This document shows positions 9,773 to 19,464 of a DNA stretch of 64,000 nucleotides, one piece after another. This DNA comes from Zoogloea sp. GTDB taxonomy: Bacteria > Pseudomonadota > Gammaproteobacteria > Burkholderiales > Rhodocyclaceae. A program made the position numbers and the translations under genes. The number at the start of each line of letters is the position of its first letter. Positions within the stretch are counted from its first letter, which is position 1. The notes under the pieces are model-generated. The model did not search any database. It saw only the letters and a list, made by a program, of their open reading frames with translations, and was not told the DNA's origin. Location of the stretch: NCBI GenBank assembly GCA_016720685.1, contig JADKKC010000016.1, positions 1 through 64,000 of the forward strand. The letters run 5' to 3'.

Positions 9773-11449
9773 ATGAATCGAACCCGTCATCTTCCTGCCC
9801 ACATTCTCGGGGTCGGCCTTGCCCTCCTGGCCGGTGGCGCCTGCGCCGGGGCGCTGGTCAGCACGCCGCAGCCCAGCCTGTCTGCCGAGCCGACCCGTGC
9901 CGACCTGAATGCGCTCAACAAGGGGCAGCTGGCGCTGCGGCTGCGGCAGTTCGAGCAGGCCGAAAAGGCTTTCAGCGAGGCCTACAAGCTCAATCCCCGC
10001 TCCGTCGAGGCCATGGTCGGACTCGCCGCGGCGACCCAGGGGCAGGGGCAGGGCAAGCTAGCCCGCGACTGGATGAGCAGCGCCGTGGCCATGGCCCCCG
10101 GCCAGGCCGGCGTGCTTCAGGCGCAGGCCCGTCTGCTGGTGGAGCAGGGTCTGCCGGGCGAGGCCGAGGCAAGCTACCACGCCGCGATCGCCAGCCAGCC
10201 GGGCACTGTCCAGCTCAAGCTCGACCTGGCTTCCCTTTACCTTGAAAAACTCAAGAAGCCGGCCCTCGCCGTTGCCCAGCTGCGCGAAGTGCTCAAGCAG
10301 CACCCGGAGCTGGCCCAGGCCCACCTTGGCCTGGCGCTGGCCCTGTCGGCCGAGGGCAAGACCGAAGAAGCCGGGCGCGCCATCGACGAAGCCGTGCGGC
10401 GCGATCCGGGAAACTCCTTTGCACTGCACGCCCAGGGCATGATTGCCTTGAAGCAGAGCCAGGCCGACCGGGCGTTGGCCGCCTTCGACAAGGCGCTGGC
10501 CGTCCGCAAGGATTTTGCCGGTGCAATGCTGGGCCGCGGCGATGCGCTGCTGGCTCTCGGCAAGGGCGATCAGGCCGTCGAGGCCTATGCCCGCGCGGCC
10601 AGCCTCGCCCCGACCAGCGCCTTGCCCCACGCGCTGCGCGGTCAGGCTTTCGAACGCATGAAGCGCCCGGCAGACGCCGAGGCGGCATACCGGGCCGGCA
10701 TCCGGATCGAGCCGGAAGACGTGCGTCTCGCCAACAATCTGGCCTTTGTACTGGCCAGCCAGCGGATCAAGCTCGACGAGGCCCTGACGCTGGCCCGGAA
10801 AGCCGTGACCAAGGATGAACAACGGGCCAGCTACCACGACACCCTCGGGGTCGTGCTGATGGCCCGTAACGAGCTGCCGGCGGCCCGTCAGGCTTTCGAG
10901 CGCGGCCTGGCCCTCGACCCTGCCAACGCGGCCCTGCGCCAGCATCACGCCCAGCTCGGAACGCCGCAGGCCGCCGCACCGGTGCAGGTGGCCGCCGCCG
11001 CGGCGGTGCCGGTGGCATTGAAAGCGGCTCCGCCGGCGGTGGCTGCGGCTCCGGCTCCGGCTCCCGTTACGGCGCCTGCGCCTGTCCCCGTGGCAGCCAC
11101 ACCGGCGGCCGACCCGACCCCGCTCGTGGCCAGCCGTCTCGAAGCCTGGCGCCAGGCGTGGGAGGCCAAGGACGCCAGTCGCTACCTGGCCTTCTACGGC
11201 AGCAACTTCGTGCCCACCGACAAGCGCGCCCGCAGCGCCTGGGAGGCCGATCGCCGGGTGAAGCTCGACAAGAAGGGCGAAATCCAGGTGTCGCTTGACA
11301 CGCCCAGCTACAAGGTGGAGGGTGACGTGGTGTCGGTCAGCTTCGAGCAGCGCTACCGCTCCGGCAACTACAGCGATGCCGGGCGCAAGCAGATCGAATG
11401 GGTTCGGGAAGGCGGTGACTGGAAAATCCGCCGGGAGGCCCAGCTCTAA
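9773..11449 (+). CDS. TPR-repeat protein with C-terminal NTF2-like (Cds6-type) domain
   Basis: A protein of about 558 residues. It starts with a signal peptide (MNRTRHLPAHILGVGLALLAGGACAGA, with a possible lipoprotein or signal peptidase I site). About ten TPR-like helix pairs follow (residues about 40-390; repeated A..G/A.....Y/F spacing, for example AEKAFSEAYKLNP). A Pro/Ala-rich linker (about 400-450) leads to a 110-residue NTF2/SnoaL-like domain (LEAWRQAWEAKDASRYLAFY to the end) resembling the domain attached to some L,D-transpeptidases. Start 9773 has a GAGG element; the same frame also opens at 9740, but that would put hydrophilic residues before the signal peptide. TPR proteins of this layout often sit in exopolysaccharide or PEP-CTERM contexts, but a specific role is not established here. 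Confidence 0.75.
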   Translation: MNRTRHLPAHILGVGLALLAGGACAGALVSTPQPSLSAEPTRADLNALNKGQLALRLRQFEQAEKAFSEAYKLNPRSVEAMVGLAAATQGQGQGKLARDWMSSAVAMAPGQAGVLQAQARLLVEQGLPGEAEASYHAAIASQPGTVQLKLDLASLYLEKLKKPALAVAQLREVLKQHPELAQAHLGLALALSAEGKTEEAGRAIDEAVRRDPGNSFALHAQGMIALKQSQADRALAAFDKALAVRKDFAGAMLGRGDALLALGKGDQAVEAYARAASLAPTSALPHALRGQAFERMKRPADAEAAYRAGIRIEPEDVRLANNLAFVLASQRIKLDEALTLARKAVTKDEQRASYHDTLGVVLMARNELPAARQAFERGLALDPANAALRQHHAQLGTPQAAAPVQVAAAAAVPVALKAAPPAVAAAPAPAPVTAPAPVPVAATPAADPTPLVASRLEAWRQAWEAKDASRYLAFYGSNFVPTDKRARSAWEADRRVKLDKKGEIQVSLDTPSYKVEGDVVSVSFEQRYRSGNYSDAGRKQIEWVREGGDWKIRREAQL

Positions 11450-11480
11450 GCCGCAGTAATTTGCCGCCGGGCGCGGCGGG

Positions 11481-12650
11481 TCAGGCGGCGATCTCCCAGC
11501 GGCCGCCGCCTGAGTTCTTGGCGGCGTACATGGCCTTGTCGGCCAGGCCCAGCAAGTGCTCGAGTTCGTAGCCGCTCTCGGGGTAGAGGGCTACGCCGAT
11601 GCTGGCACCGAGCCGCTTGCCCGGGCAGACCTGCCCGGGAAGGTCGGTGATGGCGGTGAGAAGGCGGTTGCAGAAGTGGGTGATGTCGTCCTGGCCGTGG
11701 AGCTTGGGGCACAGCACCGCGAACTCGTCGCCACCGAGGCGCGCCACCACGTCGGTGGTGCGGGCCGTGGATTCCAGGGCGCGGGCGAGGGCGATCAGAA
11801 CCTGATCGCCGGTGGCGTGCCCCAGCGTGTCGTTGATCGGCTTGAAGCCGTCCAGATCCAGCATCAGCAGTGCGCCTTCAACGGTATCTCCCTGGGCACG
11901 GGCCAGCATGCCCTGGGCCGCTTCGGTAAAGGCCTTGCGATTGGCCAGGCCGGTCAGGGCGTCCCGGCGCGCCAGCTCGCGCCACTGCTGGCTGTCGCGT
12001 TCGACCCGGCGAAAGTGGTTCAGCATGCCGATGACGATGGCCAGGAAGTTGCCCAGCGCGAGTACGAAGGCGCCGGTCTGGATGGCCCGCAGGTTGCGGG
12101 CGCGGCGCACCGAGTCATGTTCGAGCGCGGTGGTCAGGGTGTTCATCAGCGACAGGAGATCCTGGTTGCGGTTCACCATGTAGCCGGTCGCCCGGCCAAG
12201 CCTGGGCGCCTGCGACTCACCCACGGGGGCGGGCGCCGAGAGCAGTTGCTCCAGGGGGGCGATGATTGCCTGGGCCTGGGCAACGACACGCGCCGCCTCG
12301 CCATGAACGGCTTTCAGGCTTACGGTCTTGCCGTCGCCGCCACGGGTTTCGCCGCCCTGGGCGAAGGCCTTCTGGGTTTGCAGGAGAAGCCCGAAGGCCG
12401 CGTCAAGCTCCAGGTTCGCGGCGTCGGAATCCTTGGCGGTGGGGGCGTTCGTGGCCAGCAGCAGGGCCTTGGTGGTCTGCTGGGACAGCATGCGCTGGCG
12501 TCCGGCCAGGTTGATCGCCACCGCATCCTGGGCCAACTGCTCGGCCAGCCACAGGTTGATCAGCAGCACGCTCAAGTCCAGCACCACGAACAGCACGATG
12601 GCGCTGACGAGCCTGCGGGGGGAGCCAATCGCGCTGGGGGGAATGGGCAT
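11481..12650 (-). CDS. Membrane diguanylate cyclase with PilJ-type sensor
   Basis: A 389-residue protein with transmembrane segments at about 14-35 and 191-213. The periplasmic part between them carries the type IV pili chemoreceptor N-terminal motif NLAGRQRMLSQ (47-57), known from PilJ/NarX-type sensors. The C-terminal GGDEF domain (about 225-389) has the intact active motif GGDEF at 306-310 and the inhibitory I-site RTTD at 297-300, exactly five residues earlier. It should therefore make cyclic di-GMP from two GTP under product inhibition, in response to a periplasmic signal. It is convergent with the TPR gene (31 bases between stops) and is a single-gene unit. C-di-GMP control fits the adhesin/exopolysaccharide setting. 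Confidence 0.88.
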   Translation of the reverse strand: MPIPPSAIGSPRRLVSAIVLFVVLDLSVLLINLWLAEQLAQDAVAINLAGRQRMLSQQTTKALLLATNAPTAKDSDAANLELDAAFGLLLQTQKAFAQGGETRGGDGKTVSLKAVHGEAARVVAQAQAIIAPLEQLLSAPAPVGESQAPRLGRATGYMVNRNQDLLSLMNTLTTALEHDSVRRARNLRAIQTGAFVLALGNFLAIVIGMLNHFRRVERDSQQWRELARRDALTGLANRKAFTEAAQGMLARAQGDTVEGALLMLDLDGFKPINDTLGHATGDQVLIALARALESTARTTDVVARLGGDEFAVLCPKLHGQDDITHFCNRLLTAITDLPGQVCPGKRLGASIGVALYPESGYELEHLLGLADKAMYAAKNSGGGRWEIAA

Positions 12651-12798
12651 GGCCGGGTGCGTCCGGAGCGGAAATCCCCGCGGGGGGCGCAGCGCAATAA
12701 TTCGATGACTTGATTATCGGCGCGGTGCGCCGTTTATTCACGTTTTGCAATCAAGAATGTGCTGAGCTGCCAGCCGGGGCGGGCCGCCGGGCTCCGAT

Positions 12799-12828
12799 AA
12801 AAAAACATGCGGCCCGCAGGCCGCATGT
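12799..12828 (-). terminator. Rho-independent terminator of pgk
   Basis: Read on the minus strand, ACATGCGGC (12828-12820) pairs with GCCGCATGT (12813-12805) and is followed by seven T. It lies 25 bases after the pgk stop and ends the gap-pgk transcript. Confidence 0.88.
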
Positions 12829-12852
12829 CGGGGCGCTGAAGCGCAGTGCGGT

Positions 12853-14037
12853 TCAGTCCTTGAAGCGCTCTTCGAGGGCTGCAATGGCCGGCAGGGTGCG
12901 GCCTTCGAGGAATTCCAGGAAGGCGCCGCCACCCGTGGAGATGTAGCCCACGTCGTCGGAGATGTTGAACTTGGCGATGGCCGCCAGGGTGTCGCCGCCG
13001 CCGGCGATGGAGAAGGCTTCGGAGTGGGCGATGGCCGAGGCGAGCATCTTGGTGCCGCCGGCGAACTGGGGCAGCTCGAACACGCCGACCGGGCCGTTCC
13101 AGACGATGGTGCCGGCGTTGGCGATGATCTCGCCGAGGCGGGCGGCGCTCTTCGGGCCGATGTCGAGGATGCGGTCGTGGGCGGACACGTCATCGACGGA
13201 GATCTTGTTGGCGCGGGCCAGCGCAGAGACCTCGTCGGCCACGACCACGTCGGTCGGCAGCGGCACTTCGGCGCCGCGGGCCTTCATGATGTCCATGATC
13301 GCGTGGGCTTCCTTGACCAGGTCGGGCTCGGCCAGGGATTCGCCGATGCGCTTGCCGGAGGCCAGCAGGAAGGTGTTGGCGATGCCGCCGCCAACGATCA
13401 GCTGGTCAACCTTTTCGGCCAGCGAGCGCAGGATCGTGAGCTTGGAGGACACCTTGGAGCCGCCGACGATGGCCACCAGCGGGTGCTTCGGTGCGTGCAG
13501 GGCCTTGCCCAGCGCATCGATTTCGGCGCCCATCAGGATGCCGGCGCAGGCCACCGGGGCAAAGCGGGCGATGCCGTGGGTGGTGGCTTCGGCGCGGTGG
13601 GCAGTGCCGAAGGCATCGTTCACGTAGACGTCGCACAGGGCGGCTATCTTCTTGGCGAGCTCTTCGTTGTCTTTTTTCTCGCCCTTGTTGCAGCGGCAGT
13701 TTTCAAGCAGCACGACTTCGCCCGGGGCGACGCTGAAACCACCGTCGACCCAGTTCTGGACCAGCCGGACCGGCTTGTGCAGCAACTGGCCGAGGCGCAC
13801 GGCCACCGGCGCGAGGGTGTCGTCGGCAGTGACTTCGCCTTCGGTCGGGCGGCCCAGGTGAGAGGTGACCATCACCGCGGCGCCGCCTTCGAGGGCGTAC
13901 TTGATCGACGGGATCGAGGCGCGGATGCGGGTGTCTTCGGTGATGTTGCCGGCGTCGTCCTGGGGTACGTTGAGGTCGGCGCGAATGAAGACGCGCTTGC
14001 CGGAGACGTCGAGATCGGTGAGCTTTTTGACTTGCAT
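12853..14037 (-). CDS. pgk: Phosphoglycerate kinase
   Basis: A 394-residue enzyme, the usual bacterial length. It interconverts 3-phosphoglycerate plus ATP and 1,3-bisphosphoglycerate in glycolysis and the Calvin cycle, in the cytoplasm. Family landmarks are visible: [10 protein letters not shown] near the N-terminus (residues about 20-30), [10 protein letters not shown] (about 57-66), the VGGSKVSSK nucleotide-binding region, and GPVGVFE plus the GGGDT segment near the C-terminus. ATG 14037 ([10 protein letters not shown]) is chosen because homologs begin there; the frame runs open further upstream over the intergenic hairpin. It follows gap with only 67 bases between, but a terminator-like hairpin sits in that gap, so pgk may be expressed below gap. 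Confidence 0.96.
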   Translation of the reverse strand: MQVKKLTDLDVSGKRVFIRADLNVPQDDAGNITEDTRIRASIPSIKYALEGGAAVMVTSHLGRPTEGEVTADDTLAPVAVRLGQLLHKPVRLVQNWVDGGFSVAPGEVVLLENCRCNKGEKKDNEELAKKIAALCDVYVNDAFGTAHRAEATTHGIARFAPVACAGILMGAEIDALGKALHAPKHPLVAIVGGSKVSSKLTILRSLAEKVDQLIVGGGIANTFLLASGKRIGESLAEPDLVKEAHAIMDIMKARGAEVPLPTDVVVADEVSALARANKISVDDVSAHDRILDIGPKSAARLGEIIANAGTIVWNGPVGVFELPQFAGGTKMLASAIAHSEAFSIAGGGDTLAAIAKFNISDDVGYISTGGGAFLEFLEGRTLPAIAALEERFKD

Positions 14038-14063
14038 GATGATGTTCTTCGTGGCGTCGGAAT

Positions 14064-14092
14064 GAAAAACGCCCCGCACGGGGCGGGGCGTT
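14064..14092 (-). terminator. Intrinsic terminator/attenuator between gap and pgk
   Basis: On the minus strand AACGCCCCGC (14092-14083) pairs with GCGGGGCGTT (14077-14068), a 10-base-pair stem followed by a short T-run. It lies between gap and pgk and would reduce read-through into pgk. Confidence 0.75.
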
Positions 14093-14104
14093 GAAACAGC
14101 TGGA

Positions 14105-15133
14105 TTACTTGGCGTTGACGAAGGCGCGGGCGGCGTCGAGCATGCGGCAGGAGTAGCCCCATTCGTTGTCGTACCAGGCCAGCACCTTGACCAGCACGGA
14201 GCCGTCTTCGGCCTTGATGACGCGGGTTTGCGTGGCATCGAAGGTGGAGGAGACGGTGGTGTGGTTGAAGTCGGAGGAGACCAGCGGCTCGTTGTTCACG
14301 GCCAGGATGCCCTTCAGCGGGCCGTTGGCGGCAGCCGTCATCAAGGCGTTGATTTCTTCCTTGGTGGTGGCGCGGTCGGCGGTGAAGGTCAGGTCGACCA
14401 GCGAGACGTTGATGGTGGGCACGCGCAGCGCGAAACCGTCAACCTTGCCGACCAGTTGCGGCAGCACCAGGCCGACGGCCTTGGCGGCACCGGTCTTGGT
14501 CGGGATGATGTTGGCGGCGGCGGCACGGGCGCGGCGCAGATCCTTGTGGCGGACGTCAACGGTGACCTGGTCGTTGGTGTAGGCGTGGATGGTGGTCATC
14601 AGGCCCTGCTTGATGCCGACGCTGTCGGCCAGGATCTTGGCCACCGGGGCCAGGCAGTTGGTGGTGCAGGAGGCGTTGGAGACGACGGTCATGTCGGCCT
14701 TCAGCGCGCCTTCGTTCACACCCATGACGATGGTGGTGTCCACGTCGTCGCCGCCGGGCGCGGAGATCAGCACGCGCCTGGCGCCCTGGTCGAGCAGGGC
14801 CTGGGCCTTGGCCTTGGTGGTGTAGGCGCCGGTGCATTCCAGCAGGACATCCACGCCGTGGCTGCCCCAGTTCACGCCCTTGGGATCTTTGGTGGAGTAG
14901 AAGGGGATCTTCTTGCCGTCGATGATGATGACGTTCTCACCTTCGGTTTCCACCGGGGTGCCGAAGCGGCCGTGAGTGGTGTCGTACTTGAGCAGGTGAG
15001 CGTTGGTGGTCAGGTCGCCGGAGGCGTTGATGGCAACCACTTCAAACTCGTTTTGCAGACCCTGCTCGTAGATGGCGCGCAGCGTGCAGCGGCCGATACG
15101 ACCGAAACCATTGATGGCGACCTTGATGCTCAT
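14105..15133 (-). CDS. gap: Type I glyceraldehyde-3-phosphate dehydrogenase
   Basis: A 342-residue protein with the NAD(P)-binding GFGRIGR motif (10-16) and the catalytic SNASCTTNC motif with Cys156. It catalyses the reversible reduction of 1,3-bisphosphoglycerate to glyceraldehyde-3-phosphate. After AIN (34-36), the position that usually holds the NAD-selective Asp has Ala (AINASGD), which may widen use to NADPH, as would suit carbon fixation. A GGGAGAAG ribosome-binding site lies just before ATG 15133. The order tkt-gap-pgk, all on the minus strand, is the common betaproteobacterial Calvin/pentose-phosphate arrangement (cbbT-cbbG-cbbK). Confidence 0.95.
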   Translation of the reverse strand: MSIKVAINGFGRIGRCTLRAIYEQGLQNEFEVVAINASGDLTTNAHLLKYDTTHGRFGTPVETEGENVIIIDGKKIPFYSTKDPKGVNWGSHGVDVLLECTGAYTTKAKAQALLDQGARRVLISAPGGDDVDTTIVMGVNEGALKADMTVVSNASCTTNCLAPVAKILADSVGIKQGLMTTIHAYTNDQVTVDVRHKDLRRARAAAANIIPTKTGAAKAVGLVLPQLVGKVDGFALRVPTINVSLVDLTFTADRATTKEEINALMTAAANGPLKGILAVNNEPLVSSDFNHTTVSSTFDATQTRVIKAEDGSVLVKVLAWYDNEWGYSCRMLDAARAFVNAK

Positions 15134-15220
15134 CGATTCTTCTCCCTAGTCTTAATCACACAAAAACAAATCCTGCGCGCGGCCCGGGGCCGCGCTGACG
15201 GTGACGCGAACGAAGCCGCG

Positions 15221-17251
15221 TCAGGCAATGACTTTTTTCACTGCGGCAACCACCGCTTCGGTGGTGATGCCGAAATACGCGAACAGCTCGCCGGCCGGGG
15301 CGGATTCGCCGAAGCGGTCGAGGCCGATCACTTCGCCTTCGAGGCCCACGTACTTGCGCCAGCCGTCGGTTACACCGGCTTCGACGGCGACGCGGGGCAG
15401 GCCTTTGGGCAGCACGGAGGCGCGGTAGGCGGCATCCTGGCGGTCGAAGACGTTGGTGCTGGGCATGGACACCACGCGCACGGCAATGCCTTCATCGGCG
15501 AGCTGCTTGCGGGCGGCCATGGCAAGTGCCACTTCGGAGCCGGTGGCTATGATAATGGCTTGTGGCGAAACCGGCTGTGACGGAGTTCCCGCTTCGGACA
15601 GCACGTAGCCGCCACGGCGGATGTCGGCTGTTTGCGCGGCGGTGCGCGCCTGGAAGGGCAGGTTCTGGCGCGAGAAGGCGAGGGACGAGGGGCCGGTGGC
15701 CCGCTCGATCGCCGAGGCCCAGGCGACTGTCGATTCGGTGGTGTCGCAGGGACGCCACACGTCCATGTTGGGGATGAGGCGCAGGGTGGCGGTTTGCTCG
15801 ACCGGCTGGTGGGTCGGGCCGTCTTCGCCGAGGCCGATGGAATCGTGGGTGAACACGAAGATCTGGCGCAGCTTCATGAGCGCCGCCATGCGCAGGGCAT
15901 TGCGGGCGTATTCGCTGAACATCAGGAAGGTGGCGGTGTAGGGAATCAGGCCGCCGTGCAGGGCCACGCCGTTGGCGATGGCCGCCATGCCGAATTCGCG
16001 CACGCCGTAATAAACGTAGTTGCCGCCGGTTTCGCGGCTGACGCCCTTGGCGCCGGACCACAGCGTGAGGTTGGAGCCGGCCAGGTCGGCGGAGCCGCCG
16101 AGGAGTTCGGGCAGCTTGGGCGCGAAGGCTTCGATGCTGTTCTGGCTGGCCTTGCGGGTGGCGATGGTTTCGCCTTTCTCGGCAACCCTGGCGAGTACGG
16201 ATTCGACGTGGGCCGCCCAGTCGGCGGGCAGTTCGCCGGCCATGCGGCGGGTGAACTCGGCGGCCAGTTCGGGGAACTCGGCGGCGTAGGCGGCGAAGCG
16301 GGTGTTCCACCCGGCTTCAAGAGCTGCGCCCTTGGCCTTGGCGTCCCAGGCGGCGTAGACGTCGGCGGGGATTTCGAAGGCGGGGTGCTTCCAGCCGATG
16401 TAGGCGCGGGCGGCTTCGATTTCGGCGGCACCCAGCGGGGCGCCGTGCACGTCGTGGCTGTCCTGCTTGTTGGGGGCGCCGGCGCCGATGATGGTCTTGC
16501 AGCAGATCAGGGTCGGGCGGCCGGTTTCGGCCTTGGCGGCCTGGAGGGCGGTTTCGATTTCGACCGGGTCGTGGCCCTGGACGTCGCGCAGCACGTGCCA
16601 GCCGTAGGCTTCGAAGCGCTTCGGGGTGTCGTCGGTGAACCAGCCTTCGACGTGGCCGTCGATGGAGATGTTGTTGTCGTCGTAGAAGGCGATCAGCTTG
16701 CCGAGGCCCCAGGTGCCGGCCAGCGAACAGGCTTCGTGGGAGATGCCTTCCATCAGGCAGCCGTCACCGAGGAACACATAGGTGTGGTGGTCGACGATGG
16801 CGTGGCCGGGGCGGTTGAAGCTGTCGGCGAGGATTTTTTCGGCCAGCGCCATGCCCACGGCGTTGGTGATGCCCTGGCCCAGCGGGCCGGTGGTGGTTTC
16901 GACGCCGGGGGTGTAGCCGTATTCCGGGTGGCCCGGGGTGCGGCTGTGCAGCTGGCGGAAGTTCTTCATGTCGTCGATGGACAGATCGTAGCCGGTGAGG
17001 TGCAGCAGGCTGTAGATCAGCATCGAGCCGTGGCCGTTGGACTGGACGAAGCGGTCGCGGTCGGCCCATTTGGGGTTGGCCGGGTTGTGGCGCAGGTGAT
17101 GTCGCCACAGGACTTCGGCGATTTCGGCCATGCCCATCGGGGCTCCGGGGTGGCCTGAGTTGGCTTTCTGGACGGCGTCCATGGCTAGCGCGCGGATCGC
17201 GCCGGTCAGGGAGTTGAAGACGGGCGGCTTGACGTTACGCGAAGTGGACAT
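15221..17251 (-). CDS. tkt: Transketolase
   Basis: A 676-residue thiamine-diphosphate enzyme that moves two-carbon ketol units in the Calvin cycle and pentose-phosphate pathway. Seen in sequence: substrate/TPP residues in [11 protein letters not shown] and GPLGQGI, the TPP motif [10 protein letters not shown]...AG and [11 protein letters not shown], the pyrimidine-domain motif [14 protein letters not shown], and [16 protein letters not shown]. Start 17251 ([10 protein letters not shown]) matches homologs; the frame stays open 14 codons further. It is 87 bases upstream of gap, and a GC-rich stem at about 15177-15195 lies between them. Expected to be cytosolic and homodimeric. Confidence 0.96.
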   Translation of the reverse strand: MSTSRNVKPPVFNSLTGAIRALAMDAVQKANSGHPGAPMGMAEIAEVLWRHHLRHNPANPKWADRDRFVQSNGHGSMLIYSLLHLTGYDLSIDDMKNFRQLHSRTPGHPEYGYTPGVETTTGPLGQGITNAVGMALAEKILADSFNRPGHAIVDHHTYVFLGDGCLMEGISHEACSLAGTWGLGKLIAFYDDNNISIDGHVEGWFTDDTPKRFEAYGWHVLRDVQGHDPVEIETALQAAKAETGRPTLICCKTIIGAGAPNKQDSHDVHGAPLGAAEIEAARAYIGWKHPAFEIPADVYAAWDAKAKGAALEAGWNTRFAAYAAEFPELAAEFTRRMAGELPADWAAHVESVLARVAEKGETIATRKASQNSIEAFAPKLPELLGGSADLAGSNLTLWSGAKGVSRETGGNYVYYGVREFGMAAIANGVALHGGLIPYTATFLMFSEYARNALRMAALMKLRQIFVFTHDSIGLGEDGPTHQPVEQTATLRLIPNMDVWRPCDTTESTVAWASAIERATGPSSLAFSRQNLPFQARTAAQTADIRRGGYVLSEAGTPSQPVSPQAIIIATGSEVALAMAARKQLADEGIAVRVVSMPSTNVFDRQDAAYRASVLPKGLPRVAVEAGVTDGWRKYVGLEGEVIGLDRFGESAPAGELFAYFGITTEAVVAAVKKVIA

Positions 17252-17626
17252 CGAAGAACTTTCGGCCGGGGGAGCGGCGCGCAAAGACCGCAATTATCTT
17301 TGATTTCCGGGGGCTTGGGTAGCCTTGGCGGCTTGATTGTGGGTGTCGGAGGCGTCACGGCGGGGGCGTAAAAACTCCGGCACAAGCCGCGTCGCTGCCG
17401 TGGTCTTACATTTTCTTGCATCGGGCTCCCAGGCGTTGCCCGTCTCCCGTTCTGCCGCTTTTGTGCGGGTGTGTGCCGCGTTGCCCCTCGGCGCCTGCAG
17501 CAGCGCAGGCTCCGGCCGGCGATGTGGTGCTGGTGGCCGGCGACAGCACCTATCGCGGCGTCTTCCACGGCCGTGGCAGCTCGGCCTGGAACATGGGCAG
17601 GAAATACGGCCGCGTCGCGGTGACGC
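17252..17626. other. Intergenic region between prk and tkt; no assured gene
   Basis: This 375-base stretch separates prk from tkt. A plus-strand frame at 17416-17676 encodes an Ala/Pro-rich stretch resembling an export signal, followed by AGDVVLVAGDSTYRG. It lacks a ribosome-binding site, runs into the 3' end of prk on the opposite strand and matches no family I know. I therefore leave it uncalled. The tkt promoter presumably lies here, but no clear box is visible. Confidence 0.4.
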
Positions 17627-18502
17627 TCATACCCACTGCCGGCGGCGTTCCATCAGTTTCCAGATCAGCGGCGTGAGGATCAGCTGCATGGCCAGGTCGA
17701 GCTTGCCGCCAGGCACCACGATGGTGTTGGCGCGGGACATGAAGCTGTCGTGGACCATGCGCAGCAGGTAGGGGAAATCCACGCCGCGCGGGTCGCGGAA
17801 ACGGATGATCACCATCGATTCGTCGGCCGTCGGAATGTCCCGGGCGATGAAGGGGTTGGAGGTGTCCACCATCGGCACCCGCTGGAAGTTGATGTGGGTG
17901 TGGGTGAACTGGGGCACGATGTAATGCACGTAGTCGTGCATGCGCCGCAGGATGGTTTCCTGCACCGCCTCGAGTGAATAGCCGCGGGTTTTCGTGTCTC
18001 GGTGGATTTTCTGGATCCATTCCAGGTTGGTGATCGGCACGACCCCGATCAGCAGGTCGGCGTGGCGGCCGGTGTTGACCTTGTCGGTGGTGACTGCGCC
18101 GTGCAGGCCTTCGTAGAACAGGCAGTCCGTGTCGGGGGGGAGCTCTTCCCAGGGGGTGAAGCTGCCCACCTTGAGGCCGCGGCGCGACGCCTCTTCGGCA
18201 TGGTGCAGGTAGTGACGGCGCTTGCCGCCACCGGATTCGCCGTAGGTCCGGAAGAGGTGCTCAAGCTCTTCGAGCAGGTTGGCTTCGGGGCCGAAGTGGC
18301 TGATGCCGCGCTGGCCCTGGCTTTCTGCCTTGACGATCCGCTCGCGGATTTCATCGCGGGTGTAGCGGTGGAAGCTGTCGCCCTCGATGATCGCGGCGTT
18401 GACCTTTTCGCGCCAGAAAATGCCTTCAAAGGTGTGCTTCACGGTGGTGGCGCCTGCGCCGGACGAACCGGTCACCACGATGATGGGGTGCTTCATTGAC
18501 AT
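17627..18502 (-). CDS. prk: Phosphoribulokinase (proteobacterial type)
   Basis: A 291-residue kinase that phosphorylates ribulose-5-phosphate to ribulose-1,5-bisphosphate, the step that commits carbon to RuBisCO; length and sequence fit the octameric proteobacterial class. The P-loop GSSGAGATTVKH lies at about 11-22, followed by IIEGDSFHRYTR and the substrate region HFGPEANLLEEL. YEGLHG is the Walker-B-like segment. ATG 18502 (MSMKHPI) is preceded by GGGAG. Its presence is strong evidence of a Calvin cycle, yet no RuBisCO genes are in this window. A long inverted repeat lies just upstream of the start. Confidence 0.95.
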   Translation of the reverse strand: MSMKHPIIVVTGSSGAGATTVKHTFEGIFWREKVNAAIIEGDSFHRYTRDEIRERIVKAESQGQRGISHFGPEANLLEELEHLFRTYGESGGGKRRHYLHHAEEASRRGLKVGSFTPWEELPPDTDCLFYEGLHGAVTTDKVNTGRHADLLIGVVPITNLEWIQKIHRDTKTRGYSLEAVQETILRRMHDYVHYIVPQFTHTHINFQRVPMVDTSNPFIARDIPTADESMVIIRFRDPRGVDFPYLLRMVHDSFMSRANTIVVPGGKLDLAMQLILTPLIWKLMERRRQWV

Positions 18503-18525
18503 GAACTGCTCCCGCGAATGAGTGG

Positions 18526-18563
18526 TTTTGGAACAGCTCACGCGGATATGAGCTGTTCCAAAA
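18526..18563. promoter_or_regulatory. 15-bp perfect inverted repeat upstream of prk
   Basis: Arms TTTTGGAACAGCTCA (18526-18540) and its exact complement (18549-18563) flank eight bases. The repeat ends 23 bases before the prk start codon and 94 bases after the upstream phosphatase gene ends. It could be an operator, a leader hairpin over the prk start region, or the 3' end of the upstream transcript. No T-run follows on the minus strand, which argues against a simple terminator. Confidence 0.6.
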
Positions 18564-18657
18564 GCGCTCCGCAGCGGGTCTGGATGTAGGCGATCGATGG
18601 AATGTCTTTGCTGTCATGCCCCTGGGGGCCGGGCTTGTGAAGGCGTGGTGGCTTTTT

Positions 18658-19464
18658 TCAGGAGTGGGCGTGCAGCCAGGTGCGCCATTGCTCGAACAGG
18701 GCCGGACTGGCGGCGGCGATGACCGAGCGCTTGATGGCCGGGCCGGCCGTGAGGGGCGTGCCGCCGATGCTGCTGTAGCTGCCGCCGGCCTCTTCGAGGA
18801 TCAGGCGGCCGGCTGCGTAGTCCCACAGCATCTGGCCGCCGTGGATGTAAACATCGAGCCGGCCGGCTGCGACGTAGCACCATTCGAGGGCGCTGGAGCC
18901 GAAGTTGCGCTGGGAATAGTAAGGCGGGCGCACCGCCAGTTCGTCGCCCAGGTGGTGGCTGATACGTTTGAAATCCACGCCGGCGACCGCTTCGCGAAGG
19001 TGGCCGGCGGGGCTGCGCAGGGGCAGGGAAACATCGTTGAGCCAGGCTCCGGCACCGCGGGCGGCGTAGAAGGCTTCGTCGGTAACCGGGTTGTACACCA
19101 CGCCGATCTGGGTTTTGTGGCTGACCAGATAGGCCACGGCGACGCCGAAGAAGGGGATGCCGTTGGCGAAATTGGTGGTGCCGTCGATGGGGTCGATGAC
19201 CCACAGGCCATGCACGCCGGCATGCCACACGCGGCCCTGTTCCTCGGCGCTCATTTCTTCGCCGAGCACCGGGGCGTGGATCAGGGTGGGCAGGCTTTCG
19301 ACCAGCGCGGCCTGGGCGGCGAGGTCGGCTTCGGTGAGCACGCTGCCGTCGGCCTTGTGCTCGCGCACGGCGCGCAGATAGCGGGGCAGAATGGTGGTGC
19401 GGGCCATCTCGCGGACGATGGCGACCAATTCACGGGCCTGGTCGAGGCGTTGGGCACTAGTCAT
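18658..19464 (-). CDS. Inositol monophosphatase family protein
   Basis: A 268-residue Mg-dependent phosphatase. The metal-binding motifs are present: GEEMSAEE (Glu ligand, about 70-77), WVIDPIDGTTNFANG (about 88-102) and the C-terminal WDYAAG. The family includes SuhB, CysQ and archaeal-type fructose-1,6-bisphosphatases. Next to prk it could hydrolyse a sugar bisphosphate, but this is inference; 3'-nucleotidase or inositol phosphatase activity is as likely. Start 19464 is chosen because its ATG overlaps the redoxin stop as ATGA, suggesting translational coupling. A frame start 15 bases earlier (19479) is possible. Confidence 0.85.
   Translation of the reverse strand: MTSAQRLDQARELVAIVREMARTTILPRYLRAVREHKADGSVLTEADLAAQAALVESLPTLIHAPVLGEEMSAEEQGRVWHAGVHGLWVIDPIDGTTNFANGIPFFGVAVAYLVSHKTQIGVVYNPVTDEAFYAARGAGAWLNDVSLPLRSPAGHLREAVAGVDFKRISHHLGDELAVRPPYYSQRNFGSSALEWCYVAAGRLDVYIHGGQMLWDYAAGRLILEEAGGSYSSIGGTPLTAGPAIKRSVIAAASPALFEQWRTWLHAHS

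Noticed and set aside
17416..17676. 86-codon plus-strand frame with a signal-like start
   Set aside because: No ribosome-binding site, no family match and an overlap with the end of prk; kept only as a note in the intergenic entry.
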